Of a stretch of DNA of 64,000 nucleotides, positions 53,377 through 62,915 are shown piece after piece. This DNA comes from Chitinophaga rhizosphaerae (lineage in GTDB: Bacteria > Bacteroidota > Bacteroidia > Chitinophagales > Chitinophagaceae). Made by a program: the position numbers and the translations under genes. Location: positions 310,001-374,000 of the forward strand of contig NZ_RXLO01000005.1 of assembly GCF_003958645.1 (NCBI RefSeq), read 5' to 3'. Positions within the stretch are counted from its first letter, which is position 1, and every line of letters begins with the position of its first letter. The notes beneath the pieces are model-generated. The model was not told the DNA's origin. It saw nothing but the letters and a program-made list of their open reading frames with translations, and searched no databases.

Positions 53377-56300
53377 ATGCGAATCAGATTTTTGTTAACT
53401 GTGCTGCCGGTGGCCATATGCTGGTTCAGTTCGTATGCCCAATCCGTTGCAGATTATCAAAAGATAAGAACGGTCGTGCCTCCTTCTCCCAATGCATCTA
53501 GTTTGGGAGCGTACGCGGAATACCCAACCGAAGGATATTCCGGCATCCCATCAATCAATATCCCATTATACGAAGTAAAGCTGAATGGTTTCACCTTGCC
53601 GGTGAGCCTCAGCTACAATGCAAGCGGAATAAAGGTAAGGGAGGTGGCAAGCTGGGTAGGATTAGGTTGGAGTTTAAATGCGGGAGGAGTTATCACCAGA
53701 AGTGTGAACAAATGGCCGGACGATATTTGGAGATTGCGCAATCGAGGTAAGAACAGGGGATACCTGATTGGCGGTTCCGAGCAGGCGGAAAGCTTCACAA
53801 CCGCTGGTAAGTCTGAAATGCAGATTGCGTCCCAGTTATCCAAAAGAGCCGGTTCCTACTATACTTTCGACGACAATCTAAATCCTGTGCATGATTGTGT
53901 GGAAGGGTTTCACAAAAACATGTATGATACCGAACCGGATTACTTTTACTACAATTTTGCAGGCAAAGTGGGGAAATTTCTTATGGGGACGGATAAAAAC
54001 ATGAAGTTCGTTCCCTACAGGAACTTTCAATCCAGTTATATGCTGGACGTTATATCTACCTACCCCGATAATAGTTTAAATTCCCTTGGAATCAGGGAAT
54101 TCAAAATAGTGGATGAGGAAGGGAACCAGTATATCTTCGGCACGGAGGATACTGCTTCCTATCGCATTACCGGGGGATCACTTCCCAGCAACTGCGTAGT
54201 CGGCTGGCCGCCGTACACAGACCCGATGGAAGTATACCGTTTCTTTTCATCATGGTACTTAAGTCAGATCATTACCGCATTTGGGGAAAAAATACAGTTC
54301 ACCTATGAAAAGGAAAGGGTGGTAACTGTAAACCGCGTTCTTATCGGGCGAGACTACCATGACAAGGATTACGATATGGTGAATGATAGTGAAACATCTA
54401 CATGGGCGAACCGGTTAGTGAGGATAGAATCAAAGTATGAGAAGCTGGAGTTTATAGCAGACATGAACAGGGATGATTTATTCAATTCAAAGGCACTAAC
54501 CGCAATTGAAGTGTATGCCAAGGTAGATGGTACATGGGCATTCCGGAAGAAAATAGAATTTAATCAATCCTATTTTTATAGTCCAGCTACACCACCTACT
54601 GCCTGGGGTGTTATGACACATGATAACGGTGGAAACACCCATAAGCGCCTTCGCCTGAATAGTATCAGGGAGGTGTCTGGCGGTATAGCGAGAGCGCCAC
54701 ATGAATTCAGTTATATGGAAGATTTTCCCTTTCCGAACCGTCATTCTTATCAGCAGGATTTTTGGGGCTATTTTGCCGAGAATACAGGAGAGTATCCATT
54801 TCCGGGATTATATGTGTATCCTAATTCGGACGGTTCCACCCGGATTTCGGTTTTTAAGCTTTATAACATGTCAACTCCGGAGTATCAACTGGATGGCGAG
54901 ATGCGGAGTGCCAACACATTTACCTCTTTGGGGCTGTCGCTCAAGAAGATAAAGTACCCGACGGGTGGTTCCACCAGTTTTGAACTTGAATCGAATGATT
55001 TTTTCTTTAATACGATTAACCGTACGGGTGGGGGATTGCGTTTAAAGAAAATGACGATAAAGAATTGTGATGATTGTCCGGATGATGTTACCAAGATATA
55101 TACATATCGCAAGTCGTCCGATCCAACTAAAAGTTCCGGCCTGTTGTTGAGCCTGCCTTTTTTTGCTGCGACGGAGAATTCATGTGGTTATTATTCACGC
55201 CGGTATAAAGGCGATGTCTGGCCGGCCATGTTTTCAAGATTGAGCGAGGATTATTTCAGGTATTTCACTGTAAAGATGGACCAGGCGAAATCTACACTGG
55301 GTATGGACGTGGGTGTTAATGTGGGTTATACGGAGATAAAGGAGGAGATCGTTGGAAATGGTTATAACATAAGGACATTCTCCGTGCCGGCGGTAGCTAT
55401 GCAGTTCGACGACAAGCCTACTTCTGGACAATGCGACCCGCTCACGGACGGATATTGTGACGGCCTGTTTGAAACACCGGAAGTGAAGTATGTACAGGGC
55501 TATAGTCTTACTGATTATGGCGGATCGTCCGGGTGCGACGGTGGGTTGGCGTATACGTCGCCAACCGCCTATCCCACGAATGCCGATGTAGTTGGCATGA
55601 ACTTCGGCCGTTGGGGTTACCCCTTTTTTCCAAGTATGAACTATGACTGGAATCGGGGATTGCTCCTGGGAAAGAAGACCTACGATGTAAATAATAAGCT
55701 GTTGGCTGAAGAGGCTTACAAATACAGGCTGTATTACCCGACCGGAGGTATCGCGTATATGCCGGTTGTCAGCTACGTGAACGGTAATAACTATAATATT
55801 ACTTACAATCCCGGAAGCCCACGTGACTGGGATTTCTGGCTGTACAGCAAGTTCCGGTACATGGCCAACGTTGTAAAATTGCCATCACAGCGTATCCTGA
55901 AATCCTATGACCAGGCTGATCCTGCGAAATTTGTAGAGACAAAAACGGATATTTTCTATGACAATGCCGTATATCCTTTTCAGACCAGTTCGGAAACAAC
56001 GAACAGCAAAGGAGAGAAAATACTCAGATTGAAGAAATATGCCTTTGATAAAACCGCTATTCATGCTATTTCCCCACTGCCGGTGAATGCGCAGTCGGCG
56101 ATGGACAACATGGTAAACAGAAATGAAGTTGCTTCGCCTGTTTATGAGGAAACTAGGGTAAACGGGGTTTTCAACAATAGTTCGCTTGTTCATTATAAAA
56201 TATGGGATGGTGCGCAAAGAGTCAATCTCCCCGAAGAGATTTTCTCAAAAATTGGTTCGAACAGTCAGCAACTTCAGGCGAAGTTTTCTGGGTACGACAT

Positions 56301-57330
56301 GTATGGGAATCTCCTGAGTGAATCCAAGGCCAACGATTTGCCTGTCAGCTATCTCTGGGGGTACAATAATCTTTATCCGATAGCAAAGATAGTGAATGCT
56401 TCGCCTGCTGAAGCCTGGTATGACAGTTTTGAGGGACCTGCCGGAACGGCGGATGGCGCCGCAAAAACAGGAAACAAAAGCTATACCGGGGATTTGGCGA
56501 TTGCTTTTGCGCTGCCTGCAACCAACCGTCCTTACCGGTTAACATACTGGTACTGGAACGGGACCGCCTGGATATTTGCGGAGAAAAACTACACTGGGCC
56601 TCTTACTATTACCGACGGCACAAAGATCGACGAGGTCCGTATCTATCCGCAAAACGCTTTCATGACAACCTACACTTACGACCATAAGATAGGTTTGATA
56701 TCGGAGTGCTCCGAAAGGGATATCGTCACCTACTATGAATACGACGGACTATCCAGGTTGACAACCATCAGAGATCAGAACAAAAACATAGTAAAACATT
56801 TCGAATATCAATACCGGATCCCCATTCACAATAATCCCGTTTGGGAACTTACGACGGAGAAACGTTGTGCCACAAATTCCAGCGGCATAAATACGGGTGA
56901 AATCGAGTATAAGCAGATTGATTCAAACCCCAATAGCGCCACGTACAACCAGGTGCGCTGGATAAATTACGGGCCTTCCGAGGAATGTCCGGTGACGGCG
57001 TATGCAAATATTTCCTATGAGAACATGTATACTACGTTCAATGAAACGTATGCAGATGTTGCTATTAACCTCTGGGGCGAAGTAACTGGCACTACGCCCT
57101 TGAATCCGGTTACATCAATTGCTGTAAACTATGAGAAACAGCAGGTAGATCAATATGGCAACCCCTCGGGCACATACACTGGATCCAACTATAATTGCGG
57201 ATATCAAAGCAATCCGGTTGAGTACAACGTTCCGATTTGGCAAAACGGATTTTACAATTACGATCCGGCAGGCCTGCGCTACAACTTTAAAGTAAATGCA
57301 GGTGCCGGATATCAATTGGCTAATCAATAA
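53377..57330 (+). CDS. RHS/SpvB-like shell protein
   Basis: 1317 residues from the ATG at 53377, with a signal peptide (LTVLPVAICWFSSYAQ). N-terminal SpvB/RHS-like beta strands (IPSINIPLYEVKLNGFTLPVSLSYNASGIKV, VASWVGLGWSLNAGG), YD-type repeats late (VTYYEYDGLSRLTTIRDQNKNIVKHFEYQY) and a C-terminal tail of ~160 residues with repeats of SNP/NYE-type words. It lacks the RHS core DPxGRxxxxDP and has no toxin tip. AT-richer than the PULs. Probably the partner or shell of the RHS protein downstream; 15 bp before the small gene. Confidence 0.85.
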   Translation: MRIRFLLTVLPVAICWFSSYAQSVADYQKIRTVVPPSPNASSLGAYAEYPTEGYSGIPSINIPLYEVKLNGFTLPVSLSYNASGIKVREVASWVGLGWSLNAGGVITRSVNKWPDDIWRLRNRGKNRGYLIGGSEQAESFTTAGKSEMQIASQLSKRAGSYYTFDDNLNPVHDCVEGFHKNMYDTEPDYFYYNFAGKVGKFLMGTDKNMKFVPYRNFQSSYMLDVISTYPDNSLNSLGIREFKIVDEEGNQYIFGTEDTASYRITGGSLPSNCVVGWPPYTDPMEVYRFFSSWYLSQIITAFGEKIQFTYEKERVVTVNRVLIGRDYHDKDYDMVNDSETSTWANRLVRIESKYEKLEFIADMNRDDLFNSKALTAIEVYAKVDGTWAFRKKIEFNQSYFYSPATPPTAWGVMTHDNGGNTHKRLRLNSIREVSGGIARAPHEFSYMEDFPFPNRHSYQQDFWGYFAENTGEYPFPGLYVYPNSDGSTRISVFKLYNMSTPEYQLDGEMRSANTFTSLGLSLKKIKYPTGGSTSFELESNDFFFNTINRTGGGLRLKKMTIKNCDDCPDDVTKIYTYRKSSDPTKSSGLLLSLPFFAATENSCGYYSRRYKGDVWPAMFSRLSEDYFRYFTVKMDQAKSTLGMDVGVNVGYTEIKEEIVGNGYNIRTFSVPAVAMQFDDKPTSGQCDPLTDGYCDGLFETPEVKYVQGYSLTDYGGSSGCDGGLAYTSPTAYPTNADVVGMNFGRWGYPFFPSMNYDWNRGLLLGKKTYDVNNKLLAEEAYKYRLYYPTGGIAYMPVVSYVNGNNYNITYNPGSPRDWDFWLYSKFRYMANVVKLPSQRILKSYDQADPAKFVETKTDIFYDNAVYPFQTSSETTNSKGEKILRLKKYAFDKTAIHAISPLPVNAQSAMDNMVNRNEVASPVYEETRVNGVFNNSSLVHYKIWDGAQRVNLPEEIFSKIGSNSQQLQAKFSGYDMYGNLLSESKANDLPVSYLWGYNNLYPIAKIVNASPAEAWYDSFEGPAGTADGAAKTGNKSYTGDLAIAFALPATNRPYRLTYWYWNGTAWIFAEKNYTGPLTITDGTKIDEVRIYPQNAFMTTYTYDHKIGLISECSERDIVTYYEYDGLSRLTTIRDQNKNIVKHFEYQYRIPIHNNPVWELTTEKRCATNSSGINTGEIEYKQIDSNPNSATYNQVRWINYGPSEECPVTAYANISYENMYTTFNETYADVAINLWGEVTGTTPLNPVTSIAVNYEKQQVDQYGNPSGTYTGSNYNCGYQSNPVEYNVPIWQNGFYNYDPAGLRYNFKVNAGAGYQLANQ

Positions 57331-57345
57331 TAAAGTCGAAGTTTT

Positions 57346-57753
57346 ATGTATAAAATATTTTCAGCGGTCTTACTGCATGTTTATTTAGTAATGGCGTCTA
57401 CGGTCGTGCTAAGGGCGCAGGACTCATCGTCCGTCATCATGAAGAAAAGAGCGGAGAATGAAGTAAATGCGATGAAGGTGGGGCTCAGCCTTAACGATAA
57501 TCAGGCAGTTTTGCTGGGTACTGTGCTGCAACAATTCTACAGCCAGATGTCTCGTATTCACATGGTCAATAATTCAGCAGGAGCCAGGAAAAGATATATG
57601 CAGGAAGTATACCAGGAACGCGAAAAGCGGATTTTTGAAATACTGGACGATGCCCAACGGAGTTCCTACTTGCGGCATATGGAAATGAGGAAAGCCAGAG
57701 TCGTTAATGATTCCGCTACCAAGCATATCCGTAAATCGTTCATAACAGATTAA
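57346..57753 (+). CDS. Small exported helical protein, hypothetical
   Basis: 135 residues: signal peptide (MYKIFSAVLLHVYLVMASTVVLRAQ) then two or three long amphipathic helices (LSLNDNQAVLLGTVLQQFYSQMSRI, RKRYMQEVYQEREKRIFEIL). Reminiscent of Spy/LTxxQ-type periplasmic chaperones, but no motif is firm. Placed between two RHS-type genes, so a chaperone for them is conceivable. Confidence 0.7.
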   Translation: MYKIFSAVLLHVYLVMASTVVLRAQDSSSVIMKKRAENEVNAMKVGLSLNDNQAVLLGTVLQQFYSQMSRIHMVNNSAGARKRYMQEVYQEREKRIFEILDDAQRSSYLRHMEMRKARVVNDSATKHIRKSFITD

Positions 57754-57785
57754 CAGTTCCCAGGTAGATTTAACCCTGACTTAAT

Positions 57786-60700
57786 ATGAATCGTTTGGTT
57801 AGAATTAATTTGATTGTCGCGTTGGCTTCTTCATTGTCTGCCGGCGCGCAAAACCTGCCCAATAACGTGACTGTGCCTCCCGCGGCAACCGCTGTGCAGT
57901 TACCGTCCGCCTACAATAACAATCTGCGCGTCAACTACGTGCGCACCTGGCAGCCCATAAAACCGTATGCGGTTCCGGCAGCTGTAGTGGCGGAAACAGA
58001 CGCGAGAAACGTGCGGCAGATTACAACATATGCCGATGGCCTTGGCCGGCATTTGCAGGATATCACCAAAAAAGGTTCTCCTGATATGCTGGACATCGTT
58101 CAACCTGTTATTTATGATAATACGGGAAGGGAACGATATTCGTATTTACCGTATATGTCGTCTTCCAGCGATGGCAAGTTCAAGACCAGTCCATTCCAGG
58201 AACAGGCGGATTTTTATCTGCCTTATAAGCCGGGTGAAAAAGTTTTTTACGGAGAAACAATATTCGAACCGTCTCCGCTGAACCGCGTATCCTCCTCCCG
58301 CAACGCCGGTAATAGCTGGGCAGGCCTTGGTAATGGTAAAGAGCAGCAATATCTTACCAATACAGACGCAGATTCCGTTTTGGTCTGGACCATCGCCGAT
58401 TCCGAAGGCAGTATTCCGGCTACCGCAGCGCGATATGCAGCGGGTACGCTCTATAAAGTTATGTCCACCGATGAAGCGGGTAACAAGTCCATCACTTTTT
58501 CCGATAAAAATGGAAAGCAGATACTGACCAGGGTACAGGTAGCGGCAAGTCCCGGAACAGGACATGTAGGCTGGTTGTGCACTTACACGGTTTATGACAG
58601 GTTTGATAACGTTCGGTTTGTAATCCCGCCGCTGGGTGTCGAATCCATCATGCAAATGGGAGGTGGATGGACGCTTTCAAATGCCAGCATCCGTGATGAG
58701 CTATGCTTCAGCTACGATTATGACCTGAAAAACAGACTGATCAGAAAAAAAATGCCCGGTAAAGCCCATGAGCTTATGGTCTATGACGCCCGGGACCGAC
58801 TCGTTTTCCTGCAAGACGGGCGGCTGCGTGCTACTAATCAGTGGGCCACCACCTTGTACGATGCGCATAACCGGCCAACGATGACCGGATTATATGAAAC
58901 TACTTTGCCCGTTACCACCTTGCGCAACAGTCTGGCCGTTCCAACGGCATCCCAGACAATTACACATAACATTCCTGTGGAATCGGATCCTGCATACAAT
59001 CTGCACGACGGACGTACAGCTTATAAAGCCGGAAACAGCGTTACACTTATGCCGGGCTTTGATATTTCGGCTGGAGAGGTAACGGTGGAAATTGATCCAG
59101 CCGCAACCTTACGTACTGAATCGATTGTTGCGGATAATCCATTGCCCAACCTCGATCCGGCAAAGTTATACCCGCTGACCTATACATATTATGACAAATA
59201 CGATTATCAGGATGCGAAGTCGGAAAATACAGCCTATTATCAGGCCGCAGAATTGCCCGAGCCCATGGGAAACCTCGCTACGATTTCCAGGGAAAGGCCC
59301 GTTGCGCGGACTAATAATACGCGTGGATTGGTAACCGGATCGAAAATAAGGATACTGGATAGCAATCAATGGTTAACAACCACTACCTATTACAATGATA
59401 AAGGTAGGGTTCAGCAGGTTGTGTCTGACAATATTTCCGGTGGTATAGACGTGCTGACGACCATGTACGATTTTGAGGGGAAAGTACTGGTAACCTCCCG
59501 TCATCATACCAACAATCGTACACCAGAAGCCCGTACCGCCAGGATGGTAACCCGCATGGAGTATGATCATGCAGGACGTGTGTTGAATATGGGCAAGCGG
59601 CTGAACACCGGTACGGAATACATAATCGCCGCGAATTCCTACGATCCGCTCGGCCAGCTCGCCGGCAAATCCCTCAAGATCGGCAATACAACTACGCTGG
59701 AGTCTGTTCAATATGACTATAATCTGCTCGGCTGGCTCACCGGTATCAATAAAAGTTATGTAAACACGGCATCGGCATCTGGTCATTTTTTCGGACAAGA
59801 ACTGAGTTACAACTACGGATTTTCCACCACACAGCTGAATGGAAATATAGCCGGCGTGAAATGGAAAGGGTTCAATGACCCTGTGGCGCGGTCGTATGGA
59901 TTCACCTATGATCGTGCCAGCCGGTTGTTGAGTGCCGATTTTGCACAACTGTCCGGAAGCTGGACGCAGCCTGCCAATCTTAACTACAACGTAAAGATGG
60001 GCGACGGTACCAACTACACGACCGCATACGATCCTGGCGGGAACATCCGGAAAATGCAGCAATGGGGTGGTGCCGCAGCGATCGATAACCTGACTTATAC
60101 ATACGTGCCGCTTTCAAATAAGCTCAAGTCGGTGGGGGACGTGATTGTGAATCCTTCTTCCGCGCTGGGCGATTTCAAGGAAGTTAGCGGCGCATCTGCA
60201 ACGGATTATGCTTATGATGCGAATGGCAACGTTACTTCTGATCATAACCGGCAGATCGGGGCCATTCAGTATAATGTCCTGAATCTTCCCAAACTCGTGT
60301 CGATTACGGGCAAGGGCGACATTGCATTTGTTTACGATGCCCTCGGGAACAAGCATCGAAAGATCGTAACCGACCGCACCACCGTGCCGGAAAAGCAGAT
60401 CACGACGGATTACATATGCGAGTTCGTGTATGAGCAGGATCTGGTGCAGTTCATCCAGCATGAAGAAGGTCGCATCCGAGCAGTGAGGGTTACCGGCCAG
60501 CCGGTGGCATATAAATACGATTATTTCCTGAAAGATCACCTGGGGAACGTTCGTACCGTCATCACCGAAGAAACAGGGGCAAATTTGTACCTGGCAAGCA
60601 TGGAACCAGAAACGGCTGCTAAAGAAAATGCGCTGTTCAGCAATATCGAGGCATCCCGCGCGTCTAAACCGATAGGTTATCCTGCAGAAGACGGAACGGC

Positions 60701-62249
60701 TAAAAATGGGTTCGTTGCCCGCTTGAACGCCGATAATCCGGACAGAAAGATTGGGCCGAGCCTGGTGTTGAAGGTAATGGCCGGAGATACCATAAGGATG
60801 GGTGCGAAGGCTTTCTACAAGACCGGCGCCGTTCAGCAAAGAACCACAAAGAGCCCGGCGGATGATATGCTGGGTGCGCTTGTAAACGCTTTCGGTGGAA
60901 ATGGTGCATCTGGCAGGCAAATGCACGGTGGTGATGGTACGGTTGCAGGGAATCTTACACCATTTACTCCCGATTTCCTTAACAATTCATACAGGAAGTT
61001 GAAGGAAAAGGATCCCGATGCGGCGAATCCGCTTCGCCCAAAGGCTTATCTGAACTATGTATTGTTCGATGAACAGTTTTCTATGGTTGAAGATAACAGC
61101 GGAGTTAAACAGGTACAATCTACCCCGGATGAATTGCAAAAGTTGTCGGTAGACCAGATGGTTGTAAAAAAGAGCGGTTTCCTGTATGTTTATACCAGTA
61201 ATGAAAGCCAGCAAGACGTTTTCTTTGACGACGTAGCAGTCTTAGCCAATCCCGGACCGGTGCTGGAGGAAACGCATTTTTATCCGTTCGGCCTGACCAT
61301 GGCGGGCCTTTCCACCCGTGCCCCCAATAATCTGCGGAATAATTATCTTTATAATGATAAAGAGCTCCAGAATAAGGAGTTCACTGACGGTACAGGACTG
61401 GAGTGGTATGACTACGGTGCGCGAATGTATGATCCGCAGATCGGTAGGTGGCATGCTATCGACCCGATGGCGGAAAAGGTATATGCATTGTCTCCCTACA
61501 ACTATGTAATGAACAACCCTTCAGGATTGATTGATCCTGATGGTCGAATGGCAGTAAGTCCGATATATGATCAGAACGGAGAATTCCTGGGTACTGATGA
61601 TCAGGGTTTGCAAGGTCCTCCAATAATTATGGACCGTAAGAATTTTGAGCAGGGAATGGCGCATTCAAAGGCGGTGAAGAATGATTTGGGGCTTGCCGGG
61701 TTGGTTAGCAATGCGGCATTAAGACAGTTAGCTACCCATTTTATCAATTTACCAAACAGGCCGGACTATGACGGATATGTTACCCTTACGGAAGGTGTTC
61801 AATGGGCAAGGGATCATCCGGATGCAGCACAAAATCCTACACCAGAGAATACACTTTATCTGGATGCTTCGAAATTTGATTTTGGTGGTGTCTCCTTAGC
61901 TGATTTCCGCCGCGGGATTAATACACCAACGCCTGTCAATCTTTTTGGTATCCAACATTTCCTTGGGTCTGTCCTTAATAACAAGTTGAGATCTACCGTA
62001 TATGCACTAGGTCGTGTAAACCTTAAACTGGTAGATGCGGAATCTCGTAGGGTACAAGTAGTTAATGATAATGCAACCGATTATGATTGGAATGGTGGTG
62101 GCGGCTTCTGGCGAAACCTGTTTATTCAAGCCGAGCTTTGGAGAACCGGATTGCCGGATAATGCGGGATTCAGAACATATTGGTATGGAACCGGACAACT
62201 GAGAAAAGAATTACCAGAACCGGGAATTCATCATGGGAGACTTCCATAA
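57786..62249 (+). CDS. RHS protein with DUF6443 domain and variable C-terminal tip
   Basis: 1487 residues, signal peptide, N-terminal DUF6443-type region (~55-170; VRQITTYADGLGRHLQDITKK), many YD repeats, and the RHS-associated core (LEWYDYGARMYDPQIGRWHAIDPMAEKVY; NYVMNNPSGLIDPDGRM, ending at 1255). The tip, residues 1256-1487 (from 61551), is outside the conserved shell and shows AT-richer codons and a WNGGGG segment late on. RHS proteins carry such tips as toxins, cleaved and delivered to neighbours. The activity of this tip is not recognised. A lipoprotein gene follows 10 bp later. Confidence 0.88.
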   Translation: MNRLVRINLIVALASSLSAGAQNLPNNVTVPPAATAVQLPSAYNNNLRVNYVRTWQPIKPYAVPAAVVAETDARNVRQITTYADGLGRHLQDITKKGSPDMLDIVQPVIYDNTGRERYSYLPYMSSSSDGKFKTSPFQEQADFYLPYKPGEKVFYGETIFEPSPLNRVSSSRNAGNSWAGLGNGKEQQYLTNTDADSVLVWTIADSEGSIPATAARYAAGTLYKVMSTDEAGNKSITFSDKNGKQILTRVQVAASPGTGHVGWLCTYTVYDRFDNVRFVIPPLGVESIMQMGGGWTLSNASIRDELCFSYDYDLKNRLIRKKMPGKAHELMVYDARDRLVFLQDGRLRATNQWATTLYDAHNRPTMTGLYETTLPVTTLRNSLAVPTASQTITHNIPVESDPAYNLHDGRTAYKAGNSVTLMPGFDISAGEVTVEIDPAATLRTESIVADNPLPNLDPAKLYPLTYTYYDKYDYQDAKSENTAYYQAAELPEPMGNLATISRERPVARTNNTRGLVTGSKIRILDSNQWLTTTTYYNDKGRVQQVVSDNISGGIDVLTTMYDFEGKVLVTSRHHTNNRTPEARTARMVTRMEYDHAGRVLNMGKRLNTGTEYIIAANSYDPLGQLAGKSLKIGNTTTLESVQYDYNLLGWLTGINKSYVNTASASGHFFGQELSYNYGFSTTQLNGNIAGVKWKGFNDPVARSYGFTYDRASRLLSADFAQLSGSWTQPANLNYNVKMGDGTNYTTAYDPGGNIRKMQQWGGAAAIDNLTYTYVPLSNKLKSVGDVIVNPSSALGDFKEVSGASATDYAYDANGNVTSDHNRQIGAIQYNVLNLPKLVSITGKGDIAFVYDALGNKHRKIVTDRTTVPEKQITTDYICEFVYEQDLVQFIQHEEGRIRAVRVTGQPVAYKYDYFLKDHLGNVRTVITEETGANLYLASMEPETAAKENALFSNIEASRASKPIGYPAEDGTAKNGFVARLNADNPDRKIGPSLVLKVMAGDTIRMGAKAFYKTGAVQQRTTKSPADDMLGALVNAFGGNGASGRQMHGGDGTVAGNLTPFTPDFLNNSYRKLKEKDPDAANPLRPKAYLNYVLFDEQFSMVEDNSGVKQVQSTPDELQKLSVDQMVVKKSGFLYVYTSNESQQDVFFDDVAVLANPGPVLEETHFYPFGLTMAGLSTRAPNNLRNNYLYNDKELQNKEFTDGTGLEWYDYGARMYDPQIGRWHAIDPMAEKVYALSPYNYVMNNPSGLIDPDGRMAVSPIYDQNGEFLGTDDQGLQGPPIIMDRKNFEQGMAHSKAVKNDLGLAGLVSNAALRQLATHFINLPNRPDYDGYVTLTEGVQWARDHPDAAQNPTPENTLYLDASKFDFGGVSLADFRRGINTPTPVNLFGIQHFLGSVLNNKLRSTVYALGRVNLKLVDAESRRVQVVNDNATDYDWNGGGGFWRNLFIQAELWRTGLPDNAGFRTYWYGTGQLRKELPEPGIHHGRLP

Positions 62250-62259
62250 AACACAAAAA

Positions 62260-62715
62260 ATGAGGATTAAATTATATGTATTTATTCTAGCTTTTCCAAT
62301 AATTATGTTCTCCTGTGCAAAATTATGGGGAGATAATGACTTGGGGAGTAATCTCACGCTATTGGAAGGAGATAGAAAAGAAGATAGAGTTATTGTCTAT
62401 TGTAGTTCAAAATCAGGTGTTTGCGAAAGTGGCATACCTGTAGTGCCGAAATATGAAAGACAGTTCAACAAAGATGGCCGGTACGCCGAATTTGTGGACG
62501 CCGCAGTTGCAAATAAGGATTGGATAATTGTTAGAACAATTGAGTTGCGGAACAATTCCAAAAATTACTGGCTAATAGATAAAAAATTTTCACTTCCCGA
62601 TGACTGTATCAACATAAATTGTGACAGCATTTTACAAAAGCATGTGATTGGTCCGCTCGATTCAAGTGGTTTCATAATTAAAACCGAATCGCTGAATATT
62701 AACTTATCATTTTAA
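62260..62715 (+). CDS. Candidate immunity lipoprotein for the RHS tip
   Basis: 151 residues from the ATG at 62260 (an ATG at 62233, inside the RHS end, is also open but would spoil the signal). SPII signal MRIKLYVFILAFPIIMFSC, then a DLGSNLTLLEGD-type beta domain, loosely DUF3997-like; I am not sure of the family. Position directly after a toxin-tip RHS gene, AT-rich composition and periplasmic location suggest an immunity protein acting in the periplasm. This is an inference. Confidence 0.6.
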   Translation: MRIKLYVFILAFPIIMFSCAKLWGDNDLGSNLTLLEGDRKEDRVIVYCSSKSGVCESGIPVVPKYERQFNKDGRYAEFVDAAVANKDWIIVRTIELRNNSKNYWLIDKKFSLPDDCININCDSILQKHVIGPLDSSGFIIKTESLNINLSF

Positions 62716-62721
62716 TAGACT

Positions 62722-62739
62722 GTCTGATGATCATCAGAC
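62722..62739. repeat. 18-bp perfect palindrome after the immunity gene
   Basis: GTCTGATGA/TCATCAGAC has no unpaired loop, which fits a dimeric protein site better than a terminator. Seven bases after the lipoprotein stop. Confidence 0.5.
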
Positions 62740-62806
62740 TCTGAACATAAATTGTACATTATTTTTATATAGCCAGCAAATATTGCTGAACGCAAAAGAT
62801 CTACAA

Positions 62807-62846
62807 AAAAATAAATGCACCGGCTTCTACCGGTGCATTTATTTTT
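62807..62846. terminator. Bidirectional terminator at the end of the RHS island
   Basis: A perfect 17-bp stem (arms 62807-62823 and 62830-62846, ending CACCGG/CCGGTG at the six-base loop CTTCTA), with A and T runs on the outside so it can end transcripts from either side. Confidence 0.85.
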
Positions 62847-62915
62847 CGAGTTACATGGATTGGGGCAATACATTTGCCTTACCTGATCGAAACCAAGTAC
62901 GGTTTAACCTGGAAA

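Noticed and set aside
55621..57330. Separate toxin tip on the first RHS-type protein
   Set aside because: It lacks the DPxGR core cleavage motif, and its C-terminal ~160 residues look like ordinary beta structure, so it was not called a toxin.
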